Shown piece after piece: positions 36,862-45,819 of a stretch of 64,000 nucleotides of DNA. Within the stretch, counting starts at the first letter, position 1; every line of letters starts with the position of its first letter. The notes beneath the pieces are model-generated. The model did no database searches. It was not told the DNA's origin and worked only from the letters and a program-made list of their open reading frames with translations. Origin of the DNA: CBDCMJ01 sp965224325 (GTDB taxonomy: Bacteria; Chloroflexota; Dehalococcoidia; Lucifugimonadales; UBA3495); assembly GCA_965224325.1 (NCBI GenBank), contig CBDCYT010000017.1, positions 124,001 to 188,000 on the forward strand. The letters are read 5' to 3'. Position numbers and translations under genes: made by a program.

Positions 36862-37992
36862 ATGAACAGCAAAGAGAAGAAAGCCCTGAATCTAAAAATG
36901 CTCACCAAGCGGGTGGAGCGCAATCTCATAGACCGGCGGAGCTTCATAAAAGGAGCTGTAGCCCTGGGAGTAACGGCGTCTACAGCCGTGCTCCTCTACC
37001 AAGCCTATGATCATAGTCCGAATGGGCCAGGAACAGCCTTTGCCCAGGAGCCGAATTTAGTCAGAAGGCTGTGGCCCCTCGAAGAGATGGCGTTAGACAC
37101 GTACTCAATGTGGGAGAGAACGGAAGGCAAGTCCTTGATCAACATCTCGAGATTGGCGGCCCATCCCTACCATGTGCACCAAGACATCGTCTGGAAAGCG
37201 GAATGTGAAGAAGCGGGCGTGTCGTACACGGTGGTGGACTCTGCCCTCGACCCGGCCAGGGAGATTGAGCACATGGACCTGGCCATCGCCCGCGGGTTCG
37301 ACGTAGTAATGGGCGGCCCACTGGACCCGGCGGCGGCGTCGCCCGCCATCAAGCGCATGCGGCAGGCAGGCCAAATCTATCTCAATTTCGATACCGATAG
37401 CCTCCAGCGCCCTACCCTGAAGCACGGCAGGATCTGGTGGGACGACGGATGGCAGGCCGCCAAATGGTTGGGGGAGAACCTGCCCCAGGGCTCGAAGGTA
37501 GTGGGCGGCGTGGGTGAGTTGGGCACCACGGCGGGGAACGGCCGGAAGAATGGTTTCGTGGACGGTGCAGCCGAGTTCGGCCTCGACCTGATTTATTTTG
37601 AGGACAACAACGGCTGGGTCGAGGAGAGTGGGTACACTACGGGCCGGCCGATTCTGCAGAGACTGTCTGATATACAGGGCGTATTCTACGGGAATGACAC
37701 TGCGTCAATGGGGTTCTCCAAGGCTGCGAGAGACCTGGGGCGGCGGGAGGAGATGCTCATCGTGGGAGTCGATGGCCTTAGGGAGGGGCAACAGGCGGTT
37801 GCTGATGGCCGTCTGGACTCGTCCGTGATGATGCTTTGGGGTCATGGGCCAGAGTCTGTTCTCGCCGCCGATTATGCCTTCTCCCTGGTCCGGGCAAATC
37901 TACACGGCGACGCCATGGAATCGGCCCACATAATTGAGAGTATTACCGCGGACAAGGGGAACATTGCCGACCAATGGCAGGCTCCCGTCTAA
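36862..37992 (+). CDS. Exported substrate-binding protein B2 (paralogue of B1)
   Basis: This 376-residue near-copy of B1 keeps the same twin-arginine signal, missing lipobox cysteine and binding domain. Differences are scattered and mostly conservative, with local changes near GRIWWDDGWQAAKWLGENL (GRAIYFDGWEAAKWLRENL in B1). The pair A2/B2 repeats the A1/B1 layout. No transporter membrane gene follows; the next gene is folD. Confidence 0.82.
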   Translation: MNSKEKKALNLKMLTKRVERNLIDRRSFIKGAVALGVTASTAVLLYQAYDHSPNGPGTAFAQEPNLVRRLWPLEEMALDTYSMWERTEGKSLINISRLAAHPYHVHQDIVWKAECEEAGVSYTVVDSALDPAREIEHMDLAIARGFDVVMGGPLDPAAASPAIKRMRQAGQIYLNFDTDSLQRPTLKHGRIWWDDGWQAAKWLGENLPQGSKVVGGVGELGTTAGNGRKNGFVDGAAEFGLDLIYFEDNNGWVEESGYTTGRPILQRLSDIQGVFYGNDTASMGFSKAARDLGRREEMLIVGVDGLREGQQAVADGRLDSSVMMLWGHGPESVLAADYAFSLVRANLHGDAMESAHIIESITADKGNIADQWQAPV

Positions 37993-38567
37993 GACTAGAG
38001 TTGGTTGGCAGGGAAGCAAGCCGCCCAGGGAAATTAGCCCAGCCGCCTCGGGAATCGACCGATTGCAAACACGCCCGCGCGGGTTCGTCGCGTCAAAGGA
38101 CGCTTAGGCGCTAAAGCCGCTGGGCGGCAGGGTGAAGGCGCCTGTTTTCCTCCTGAGCCACGAGAAGGCCTCGACCACGTAGGCGGGAGTCCTATTCATG
38201 GATTTCCTCGCTAAATGTGCCGTGTTTCGCTCCTCCGCCAATCTCCAAGCGCCAATCTCCAGGAACGACCATATCGATCACCACCCTGGGCCTTGTGTGT
38301 ACTATTGCGGCTTTGGAGCTAGCTTATTTACGGCGCAGTCGGCGATCTCCGTGCGGCGCAGGGTGACCTGGGTGTTGTCGAGTTGCCGGGTCAATGAAGG
38401 GTAGGCTTATGGGCCCCGTCGAGGGTGGAGCACACAAGCCGATACTACACATTCCTCTATGCGCCGAGGATTTGCCTGGGGAGCCATTACGAGAGCGCCG
38501 ATCGGGGGCGCCGGGCGCCTCGACACCGCACCATCTAGACCTAGACGGTTGACCGCAGGCAGCCGCG
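37993..38567. other. Unit 2 tail and unique spacer before folD
   Basis: The duplication tail ends at 38351. The following about 215 bases are unique and hold no recognisable gene up to the folD promoter. Confidence 0.5.
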
Positions 38568-38596
38568 TTGAGAGGGTTTGCCGGCGATGCTAGAAT
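38568..38596 (+). promoter_or_regulatory. Candidate sigma-70 promoter for folD
   Basis: TTGAGA (38568-38573) and TAGAAT (38591-38596) are separated by exactly 17 bases, about 100 bases upstream of the folD ATG. Confidence 0.6.
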
Positions 38597-38696
38597 TGGG
38601 GCGGAACCCTGCGAAACAAGCAATTTTCTCTCCATGGGGCCAGCCTACCTCATCTGCCGGGCCCTGCCCCATGGAGTTTTGAGGCCGGCAATTGAC

Positions 38697-39584
38697 ATGG
38701 TGAAGATTCTGGACGGCGCGGCGTTGGCCAAAGGAGTGCGGGGGGAAGTGGCGGCCGGCGTCCTGGAAATGCGGCGTAACCACGGGATAACTCCGGGGCT
38801 GGCCGTGGTCCTGGTGGGAGGCGATCCGGCGTCGGCCATTTACGTGCGCAACAAAGGCAATGCTTGCACCGAAGTAGGTATGCTCAGCGAGACATTTCTT
38901 TTACCGGCCGCAACGCTCCAGCAAGATCTCCTGCAGCTGGTGGAACGGTTGAATAGAGACCCCAGGTTCCACGGTTTGCTATTGCAGCTGCCTCTGCCCG
39001 ATGGAATCGACCAGCAGACTGTGACCGAAGCCATCAGCCCAGCCAAGGACGTGGATGGCATCCACCCTTACAACATGGGCTTGCTGGTCCAGGGCCGGCC
39101 CGATTTCGTGCCGGGCACGCCGGCAGGAATACAGCAGATACTGTTGCGTAGCGGGTATGATCCCGACGGGCTCAACGTGGTAATCTGCGGCCGGAGCGAG
39201 ATCGTGGGCAAGCCCTTGGCCAGCTTATTGATGCAACGGCAGCAGGGCGGCAATGCAACGGTCACGGTATGTCACACCCGGACCAGAGACCTGGCCGCCA
39301 TCACGCGGCAGGCCGACATTCTGGTGGCGGCAATGGGCCAGCCCAGGATTATTACCGCAGACATGGTGCGAGATGGAGCAGTGGTCATCGACGTGGGCAT
39401 CAATCAAGTGGCAGATTCCACTCGGCAGAGAGGTTACCGGCTGGTAGGCGACGTGGATTTCGATGCGGTGTCGAAGAAGGCTGAAGCCATCACACCGGTG
39501 CCTGGCGGCGTCGGACCCATGACTATCGCCATGTTGTTGGTCAATACCCTGACCGCTGCCCGCATAAGCATCCACGGACGTTGA
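38697..39584 (+). CDS. folD: Methylenetetrahydrofolate dehydrogenase/cyclohydrolase
   Basis: This bifunctional enzyme interconverts 5,10-methylene-, methenyl- and 10-formyl-tetrahydrofolate. The 295-residue product has the substrate segment SAIYVRNKGNACTEVGM (catalytic Lys with the upstream Tyr), GLLLQLPLPDGID, the NADP motif CGRSEIVGKPLASLL, and the C-terminal TPVPGGVGPMTIAMLL. The ATG at 38697 matches the family start MVKILDGAALAK; an upstream in-frame extension of 43 codons is not conserved. queA follows after about 90 bases on the same strand. Confidence 0.96.
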   Translation: MVKILDGAALAKGVRGEVAAGVLEMRRNHGITPGLAVVLVGGDPASAIYVRNKGNACTEVGMLSETFLLPAATLQQDLLQLVERLNRDPRFHGLLLQLPLPDGIDQQTVTEAISPAKDVDGIHPYNMGLLVQGRPDFVPGTPAGIQQILLRSGYDPDGLNVVICGRSEIVGKPLASLLMQRQQGGNATVTVCHTRTRDLAAITRQADILVAAMGQPRIITADMVRDGAVVIDVGINQVADSTRQRGYRLVGDVDFDAVSKKAEAITPVPGGVGPMTIAMLLVNTLTAARISIHGR

Positions 39585-39671
39585 AGCTACCAGAACTCGG
39601 TCCTCAAACCTCCCTTCGTCCCCCCTACGCAACGGCGGTAAATCAGGGGATTTGTTGAGCGAATCCTAGAC

Positions 39672-40802
39672 ATGCGCACCGGTGATTTCGACTACCATCT
39701 ACCCCCTGAACTTATAGCTCAGACTCCTTTGAAGCTCCGGGACTCTTCCCGGCTGCTGGTCTTGGACCGGACCACCGGCGCCCTCGAACACCGCCACTTC
39801 ACCAGCATTCCGGAGTACTTGCGTCCTGGCGACGTCATGGTGTTCAACCGTAGCCGAGTAATACCCGCGCGCCTGCGGGGATACGGAATCGAGACTGGCG
39901 GCAAGGTGGAGTTGCTATTGTTGCAGCGGGAAGGCCCGGGAATCTGGCGGGCTCTGGCCAAGCCGGCACGGCGGCTTAGACCGGGAGCGAAGGTGGTGGT
40001 GGAGCGGCGCGCCGCAGAAGCGGCTGGGCCGGCCGCTAGGGATGGTCCACCCCTGGGCGGCTCTCTCTCTACCTCGCTCTCTGCCTCGCTTTCTGAACAA
40101 AGGGCAAGGCGGGAATTTATCGTTGAAATCCTGGCTTCCCACGCCGACGGAATAAAAACCCTGAGTCTTGGGCCCGAGGAAGAAATGGACCTGCTGGGAG
40201 AGATGCCCCTGCCTCCCTACATCCGCGAACCCTTGGAGGACCCCGAACGGTATCAGACTGTCTTTGCCACAGTCCCCGGCAGCGCGGCGGCGCCCACAGC
40301 AGGGCTTCACTTCACGGAAGGGCTGATGGCAAAGCTGCGGAGGGCTGGAGTGCAGCCGGTTTTCCTGACCCTTCACGTCGGCCTGGACACCTTCCGTCCA
40401 GTACGCGAAGAGGACCCAACCCGGCACAAGATACATACTGAGTATTTCGAGCTTGGCGACGATGCGGCCAAGGTGCTGAACCGGGCCCAAAGCAGCGGAA
40501 GCCGTATAATTGCCGTGGGCACAACTGTCGTCAGGACCCTGGAACAAGCCGCCAAGCTTGCGTCAGGAAATGGGGTATCCCGCCTGGAGGGGGTCTCCGG
40601 CCAGGCGGACCTGTTCATACTCCCTGGACACAAGTTCCGGGTGGTGGACGCTCTCATCACCAACTTCCACCTGCCCAGGTCTACCTTACTGATGCTGGTG
40701 TCGGCCTTCGCCGGACGAGAACGGGTGCTGGAGGCGTATAGGGAAGCAATCGAGCGGAAGTACCGGTTTTACAGCTTTGGCGACGCGATGTTGGTCCTCT
40801 GA
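39672..40802 (+). CDS. queA: S-adenosylmethionine:tRNA ribosyltransferase-isomerase
   Basis: QueA transfers the ribosyl part of SAM to 7-aminomethyl-7-deazaguanine in tRNA, a late step of queuosine synthesis. Conserved segments are FDYHLPPELIAQTP, MVFNRSRVIPARL, GKVELLLL, GEMPLPPYI, YQTVFA, AAPTAGLHFTE and TNFHLPRSTLLMLVSAFAG. At 376 residues it is longer than usual because a Ser-rich low-complexity insert (SLSTSLSASLSEQ, about residues 131-143) sits between beta strands of the second domain. It directly follows folD. Confidence 0.95.
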   Translation: MRTGDFDYHLPPELIAQTPLKLRDSSRLLVLDRTTGALEHRHFTSIPEYLRPGDVMVFNRSRVIPARLRGYGIETGGKVELLLLQREGPGIWRALAKPARRLRPGAKVVVERRAAEAAGPAARDGPPLGGSLSTSLSASLSEQRARREFIVEILASHADGIKTLSLGPEEEMDLLGEMPLPPYIREPLEDPERYQTVFATVPGSAAAPTAGLHFTEGLMAKLRRAGVQPVFLTLHVGLDTFRPVREEDPTRHKIHTEYFELGDDAAKVLNRAQSSGSRIIAVGTTVVRTLEQAAKLASGNGVSRLEGVSGQADLFILPGHKFRVVDALITNFHLPRSTLLMLVSAFAGRERVLEAYREAIERKYRFYSFGDAMLVL

Positions 40803-40815
40803 GACCACGCGGGGA

Positions 40816-41205
40816 CTAAGCCAACTGCAACAACTGCACTATGTTACCGTCGGGGTCCTTGAGGGTGGCGACCCAGCCGCCCCAGTGCTCCTGCTCCGGC
40901 GGCCTTATGAACTCCACTCCCTGCTCCTCTAACCTTCGGCACTCCAGGTGGATGTCGTCCACCCCAAGATGCGGCATAAACCGGTAGGGGTCCGGGTTGG
41001 TTCCCTGTACGCGGTCATGGACTCCGATGTTGAAGCGCACCTCGCCAAGTTGGAAGGCCAGCCAGCCGTCGTGCCGGGAGTGCAGGGGCAACCGCAACAC
41101 GTTGTGGTAGAAAAGGAACATGGGGTCTAGATTGTCGGTCCAGATGGTCACACCCACGACGCCGGTGATCAACGCTGGCCACCTCCTGGAAGCAGCAACG
41201 ACCAA
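40816..41205 (-). CDS. VOC/glyoxalase-superfamily protein
   Basis: This single VOC domain of 129 residues belongs to the family of metal-dependent isomerases, dioxygenases and resistance proteins. Seen are GVTIWTDNLDPMFLFYHNVL, GVDDIHLECRRLEEQGVEF and the C-terminal ATLKDPDGNIVQLLQL, where the final Glu of many active family members is replaced by Gln. The substrate is unknown. It converges with queA. Confidence 0.8.
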   Translation of the reverse strand: MVVAASRRWPALITGVVGVTIWTDNLDPMFLFYHNVLRLPLHSRHDGWLAFQLGEVRFNIGVHDRVQGTNPDPYRFMPHLGVDDIHLECRRLEEQGVEFIRPPEQEHWGGWVATLKDPDGNIVQLLQLA

Positions 41206-41329
41206 GAAACGGTCCCCTAATCAATGAAAGCCCTCGGCCCCTTTTTTGCCGGGAAGAGGGTTGAACGATGGTCAGTTGGTTTAGCGCCTGGAGGGTGAGC
41301 GGCGGTTAGCCGATGCCGGTTGAAGAGGG

Positions 41330-41785
41330 TTATCGGACCGGGGACGACTCTTCCTGGCGCTTTTCAGAGTTGCAGTTGGGGCACCAACCGTAAAAGTCCA
41401 CCCGCTGCCAGGCGATCTGAAAATCAGACTCATCCAGGATGCGGTTCCTCAACCGCACCACCGCCTCCTGGTTCGGGTCGGCGTCCGTCACGTTCTCGCA
41501 GCCGATACACACCAGGTTGACGTGCGGGTCCATGTTGGGCTCGTAACGGGACATCCGGTTGAAGGGCAACTCCTGGATCAACCCGCTCCTTTGGAGCACG
41601 CTCAAGGTGGAGTAAATGGTGGCTAGAGTCATCGAGGGGAAATGGTCTCGCACCCTCTCGTTTATTTGTTGCACAGATGGGTGATCAGTTGAATTGAGCA
41701 CCGCCTCGGCTATAGCGAGCCGTTGCGGAGTCACTCGAACCGACGACTTCCGCAGCCTGTCCACCAGTTCTTGCTGAGTCAACAT
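41330..41785 (-). CDS. Fur-family transcriptional regulator
   Basis: This 151-residue metal-responsive repressor has a winged helix in residues 1-80 (RVTPQRLAIAEAVLNS and PSMTLATIYSTLSVLQRSGLI) and a dimer/metal domain with HVNLVCIGCENV and C-terminal CPNC, giving two CxxC pairs for a structural zinc site. Whether it senses iron, zinc or peroxide cannot be decided. It has its own promoter and no adjacent regulon gene, although a Rieske protein is divergently encoded 467 bases away. Confidence 0.88.
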   Translation of the reverse strand: MLTQQELVDRLRKSSVRVTPQRLAIAEAVLNSTDHPSVQQINERVRDHFPSMTLATIYSTLSVLQRSGLIQELPFNRMSRYEPNMDPHVNLVCIGCENVTDADPNQEAVVRLRNRILDESDFQIAWQRVDFYGWCPNCNSEKRQEESSPVR

Positions 41786-41865
41786 AGAGTCTCCAGGTTG
41801 CCGACGAAATCGGCCTCGCAGGAAACTGGTCCGATTCCGCGCATGATTCCGTTGTTTCTAGTCTC

Positions 41866-41894
41866 ACTATAACCAGGTTCTGCCAAACTATCAA
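41866..41894 (-). promoter_or_regulatory. Sigma-70-type promoter of the Fur-family gene
   Basis: On the minus strand TTGATA (41889-41894) and TATAGT (41866-41871) are 17 bases apart, about 80 bases upstream of the ATG. Each hexamer differs from consensus by one base. Confidence 0.6.
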
Positions 41895-42252
41895 CCCTGC
41901 CCGTAACTGTCCAGAGTTGGCGAACCCAATTCGCCGAAAGCCGCCTAAAAGCAGTTTGACAATCGCCGGCCTGAGCGTCAACAGCAGAGATAAAACCTCA
42001 TAAAGCCAGCCGTCAGCCACTCGGGGCCCCTCAAGTCTGACCCGTTGCCCCTGCCCTTCCATCTAGCCACACCGGCCAGCCACACCGGAACTACTGTGTT
42101 CTGCGCATGTAATTATCACTTGGAGAGGTTTGCCAAATCAACTCATAGAGTCAGCCGGCTGTGAACGGATTCGCAATAATACTGCCGGGCACTTTCAAAC
42201 GTGCTAGAATTGCCAGCCCGTCATCACATCCAACGGTGGAGGCTAAGCTAAA
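41895..42252. other. Divergent intergenic region between Fur-family and Rieske genes
   Basis: No gene is recognised. A TAGAAT near 42203 could be the -10 of the Rieske gene. Fur boxes were not evident by eye. Confidence 0.35.
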
Positions 42253-42576
42253 ATGGCCGAATCTGGATTTGAAAAAGTAGCTGAGATAGGCGACCTCTCC
42301 CCTGGGCAAATGAAATTGGTGACACTGGGTGAGGATGAAGTGCTGTTGGCTAACGTCGAGGGTAACTATTATGCCATCGGCGACACCTGCCCCCATGCCA
42401 GGGGCGCATTGTCTTATGGGCGATTGGACGGTGACCAAGTGGAGTGCCCCCGCCACGGTTCGAGGTTCAGCGTGGTAACCGGGGTGCCGTTGAGCCCGCC
42501 GGCGAGCGACAACGTTCAAGTATACGAGGTGCGAATTTCAGGCCAGGAAATCTTCCTGGGACCTGGTGCGAGCTAG
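42253..42576 (+). CDS. Rieske [2Fe-2S] ferredoxin-like protein
   Basis: This small soluble electron carrier has 107 residues. The Rieske ligands are Cys and His in CPHARG and in CPRHGSRF, about 18 residues apart. It lacks a membrane anchor and resembles the ferredoxin component of ring-hydroxylating dioxygenases or NirD-type domains. No oxygenase gene is adjacent, so its partner is unknown. Confidence 0.9.
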   Translation: MAESGFEKVAEIGDLSPGQMKLVTLGEDEVLLANVEGNYYAIGDTCPHARGALSYGRLDGDQVECPRHGSRFSVVTGVPLSPPASDNVQVYEVRISGQEIFLGPGAS

Positions 42577-42719
42577 GAACGCAACTTCCGTGGCTAATGG
42601 GTAGGAGCACCGGTCCCGCACCCCTTCTCCAGGCCCACCGGATAGAGCCTTGGCTTGGGACCACAATCAGTAGATGATGCCAGTAGTGGAGTCCATCGCC
42701 CCTGCATCCCGGGCGAAAA

Positions 42720-42767
42720 GGCCTTCCCGCCAAAAGCCCTTCCCGCCAAAGGCCCTTCCCGAAATAC
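42720..42767. repeat. Three imperfect 16-bp tandem repeats
   Basis: Units read GGCCTTCCCGCCAAAA, GCCCTTCCCGCCAAAG and GCCCTTCCCGAAATAC. They lie between the Rieske gene and the convergent MFS gene. Confidence 0.7.
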
Positions 42768-42819
42768 GCCCTATGGACGGCGCGGCGGAATTGCGGGCGC
42801 TCAGATCAGGCAGCATAAC

Positions 42820-44172
42820 CTAGTCCGCTGCTTGCGGGTTCGGCTGGACTTCAGAAGCGGCTGATGCTGGCTCTCCCAGCAGCAAGAACAGACACGAGCC
42901 GATGAGGCATATCACAGCGATGGTAAGAAATGGCACGTCGTACACTCCAGTGCGGTCCCGTATGTAGCCCGCAAATAGAGGCGCGGAGAACAGGAGTACG
43001 TTCATGGGCATCATGGATATGCCGGTGATGGCGGCGAAGGCCCTGCGGCCGAAATAGACTCCCCTGATGGCGGTCGTCACCGGGGTGCGGCCCCCGAACC
43101 CGATGCCCAATATCGCCGCAAAGAGAAACAACATCGTCTTGTCGTGGGCCAGGACCAGAACGACTACGGCCACCGACTGAATCGCGGAAAATCCGAAGGC
43201 TGAATACCTTATGGGCATCCGGTCTCCCAGGTATCCGCCCACCAGGATGAAGACCGCATTGATCGCCGTATAGGTAGCCACCACAGCGCTGATGGTTTGC
43301 AGCGAGAACCCCCGGTCGTCCAACATCAAGCCCAGGTGAACCATTACGGTTACGATTACGACGGACGATGTTGCATGACCGAAACTGATTAACCAGAACG
43401 CTTTGGTCCTGATTGCCTGCTGCCAGGTAAATCCTGGCTCAACGACACGTTGGGGCTCAGGAGCTGGCTGGCCTTTGAGTTGTCCCGGTTCTTCCGGGAG
43501 TTCTTCCGGGGCGTCGCCGTCGGGAAGCAATCCCACGTCTTCGGGGCGGTTGCGCACCAGCCGGGATAGCGGTATGGCCAGAACGATGATTGAAACACCC
43601 ACGACGAAAGCGGCAAGCCTCCAACCAAAGCGTTCGCTTACCGCTGGGTCCGTGCCTCCGATAGCCCAAGCCAGCAGCAAGGGGATGATCACCCCTCCTA
43701 CGGCAAAGCCCTCCATCACCATTGACATGGCGCGGGTCCTCTTGCGCACGAACCAGTGGTTCATCACGGTCATGACGGGCAGCCAGGTTCCAAGACCTGC
43801 GCCCATGCTCATCACGAAGAAGGCCGCGTAGAGATGCCACAGTTCCCGAATCTGGCTCAGCAATACGAAGCCTGCGCCCAGGATGGTCATCCCGATGAAG
43901 ATCATGCGTCTGGGCCCAAGTTTTTCGACAAGCATGCCCTCAATCGGTCCCATCAGGCCGCCCTCTATGCGGCTGACTGAAAATGCCCAGGACATCTGAC
44001 CCGCGGTCCACCCGAAGGCGTTTCTCAGCACCGGGTTCCATACCGGCAGCCCTTGAAACAGAGGCACGGTCCCCAAAGCCATGATCAGAGCGCCGACACC
44101 GGCGAGCCACCAGCCGTACAGCCTGTCCCGCATAATGCGCCGAGAGTGATCGATGTTTAAGACGTTATTCAT
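42820..44172 (-). CDS. Major facilitator superfamily transporter
   Basis: This twelve-helix transporter of 450 residues resembles the oxalate/formate antiporter-like group that also includes monocarboxylate carriers. Seen are the opening helix GVGALIMALGTVPLFQGLP, the loop EGMLVEKLGPRRMIFIGM (MFS motif A-like), GAGLGTWLPVMTVMNHWFVRKRTRAMSMV, and VGGYLGDRMPIR in the second half. A charged central loop rich in Glu and Pro separates the halves. The substrate is unknown; the nearest gene is an amidohydrolase about 540 bases away. Confidence 0.9.
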   Translation of the reverse strand: MNNVLNIDHSRRIMRDRLYGWWLAGVGALIMALGTVPLFQGLPVWNPVLRNAFGWTAGQMSWAFSVSRIEGGLMGPIEGMLVEKLGPRRMIFIGMTILGAGFVLLSQIRELWHLYAAFFVMSMGAGLGTWLPVMTVMNHWFVRKRTRAMSMVMEGFAVGGVIIPLLLAWAIGGTDPAVSERFGWRLAAFVVGVSIIVLAIPLSRLVRNRPEDVGLLPDGDAPEELPEEPGQLKGQPAPEPQRVVEPGFTWQQAIRTKAFWLISFGHATSSVVIVTVMVHLGLMLDDRGFSLQTISAVVATYTAINAVFILVGGYLGDRMPIRYSAFGFSAIQSVAVVVLVLAHDKTMLFLFAAILGIGFGGRTPVTTAIRGVYFGRRAFAAITGISMMPMNVLLFSAPLFAGYIRDRTGVYDVPFLTIAVICLIGSCLFLLLGEPASAASEVQPNPQAAD

Positions 44173-44711
44173 TTGGCATAAATGGCAAAGCAGGCGCAGC
44201 GTTCATCCGGTAACGTCGGCCGCAACGTGATCACCACAAGTTTAGGGTTCCCGAAACACTGGGATTGGCGTACTTGGATTGATTCTTTCGCTAAACCGGA
44301 GGCATTAGCCCGTTCTCTGCCGCCGTTAGATAGCTGTGCGCCGGTTTTGATTTATCCACTCCTGAAGGCTCCGGTGACGAAGCCCACAACTTTTCCACGT
44401 CGGGAGTCCCTTGCGTGCGATACCAGAGCGGCGGACGCCTCCCGACCCTCGGGCGTTGCCGCATCCGGCAGACCGGCGAACGGCCCAAACCGGCGCAGCT
44501 ACTTGCAAGGCGGTGGGAATTCGGCTGGTGACGCCGGGCGCCCAAAAAAGTCCGCGGGCGTTAACCCACGGATTAACGGTCAGCGGCCACCTTGGCAGGC
44601 AGCCACATGAGATTCTACACTCTTCGTTGTCGCAACCTGTACCGGATTGTTGACTATGACCGGATTGGAAACATCATGTGGGAGTTTCGAAACCCGATCA
44701 TGCCACTATGA
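44173..44711. other. Intergenic region, no supported gene
   Basis: Frames in both directions are open for 60-140 codons, but none has family motifs or ribosome sites. I see nothing else in this gap. Confidence 0.4.
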
Positions 44712-45737
44712 TCATGCCTCTATGCGGTACACGCGGGCCGCGGTGTCGTGGAACATAGCCTGACGCTCGGCAGCGGTGTATCCCTTGGACAGCCGTTTGA
44801 AGGCGTTATACATCACGTGATAGGAGACTGACACTTTATCCACTGGGAAGTTACTTTCGAACATACAACGGTCCGGACCGAACTGCTCTATGCAATAGTC
44901 CATATAGGGACTCATTGATTCAGCCAGCTCTTCCGACCCGATGGGTGTGGCCCGCGTATGCCAATCGAAACCGGTGCGGGGCATGCCGATGCCGCCTAGT
45001 TTCATGTTTATGTTGGGGCAAGCTGCCACCGCTGCGATGCCATTCCGCCAAGTGGACATCACTTCTTCATCCCGGTTGGCGTATGGGCCGTCCTTCAACA
45101 GGCCACCGATATGGTTGAGTATGATGGTCAAGTCCGGAACTTCCCTGGCGAAGTCCGCCAACTCGGGTAGTTGCGTGAAAAACATCCAGCCCTCAAGGGA
45201 CAGTCCCATTCCCGCCAGCACTTGCGCGCCGGCACGGAAATTGCTGCTGGCCAACTGGCCTTCCATTTTATGCGCGGCAGTGTTCTCCACCGCAGGGTTG
45301 GGGTCCCAGGTAACGGAATGACGGATGCCGCGAAACCGGTTGGGGCTGGCCGCTTGCAGAGCTTCCAGCACCGGCGCCACCCGCTCGCCGAGGTTGAGGT
45401 TGGCATGACCGACAATGGCCGCCGCGGCTTGTCCGGGGCCGTAGAGGCCGCTAGCGCTGGCAGCCGCCAGCCCCTGGACGAATTCGACTTCCCCCACGGG
45501 GCGCATCTCTTCCGGTCCGCCACTGCGGTACATGGACCTTGCCTCGACAAACACAGTGGAGCGCACGTTGTGGCCGCTGTTGATGTCGGCGGCCAGTTCG
45601 TGGAGCAAATATCGTTGGTAGGGGATACGCTCGGTCCGAAAGTCCCAGAAGTGGTGATGGGGATCGCAGATAGGGATGTCCGGTTCCAGTCTCGGTTCCT
45701 GGGTTAAAGCGTGCCAGTCATTGTCTCCAAAAGGCAT
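44712..45737 (-). CDS. Amidohydrolase family 2 (metal-dependent TIM barrel)
   Basis: This 341-residue protein of the Amidohydro_2 group includes lactonases and decarboxylases such as 2-pyrone-4,6-dicarboxylate lactonase and ACMSD. The first metal motif is PICDPHHHFWD near residues 22-32. Later segments are GFRGIRHSVTWDPN-type strand ends (RFRGIRHSVTW), LTIILNHIGG (metal His) and FGPDRCMFESNFPVDK (catalytic Asp region altered to Asn-Phe-Pro, common in the subgroup). AGGAGG precedes the ATG. The substrate is unknown. Confidence 0.87.
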   Translation of the reverse strand: MPFGDNDWHALTQEPRLEPDIPICDPHHHFWDFRTERIPYQRYLLHELAADINSGHNVRSTVFVEARSMYRSGGPEEMRPVGEVEFVQGLAAASASGLYGPGQAAAAIVGHANLNLGERVAPVLEALQAASPNRFRGIRHSVTWDPNPAVENTAAHKMEGQLASSNFRAGAQVLAGMGLSLEGWMFFTQLPELADFAREVPDLTIILNHIGGLLKDGPYANRDEEVMSTWRNGIAAVAACPNINMKLGGIGMPRTGFDWHTRATPIGSEELAESMSPYMDYCIEQFGPDRCMFESNFPVDKVSVSYHVMYNAFKRLSKGYTAAERQAMFHDTAARVYRIEA

Positions 45738-45819
45738 GGTGTGGCCTCCTGGTCATTGTGTGCTTAAGTTCAGTAGCCTCATGATATCACACCGTCGGGA
45801 AGGCAACAGGTTGTGCCAG

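Larger units (their letters stand above)
30756..38351. repeat. Direct tandem duplication, 2 x 3.8 kb
   Basis: Unit 1 is 30756-34554 (3799 bases) and unit 2 is 34555-38351. Each contains a fragment of the esterase 5' end, a noncoding leader of about 900 bases, gene A, gene B and a tail of about 355 bases. The leader and the first about 285 bases of gene A look identical apart from one or two changes near the esterase fragment. The rest of gene A differs strongly, gene B moderately and the tail slightly. Junctions lie at TCG in TCTCCG/TCGCCTGCTGGGG. Confidence 0.95.

Noticed and set aside
44182..44610. 142-codon plus-strand frame between MFS and amidohydrolase genes
   Set aside because: No motif, no ribosome site, and composition unlike neighbouring genes.
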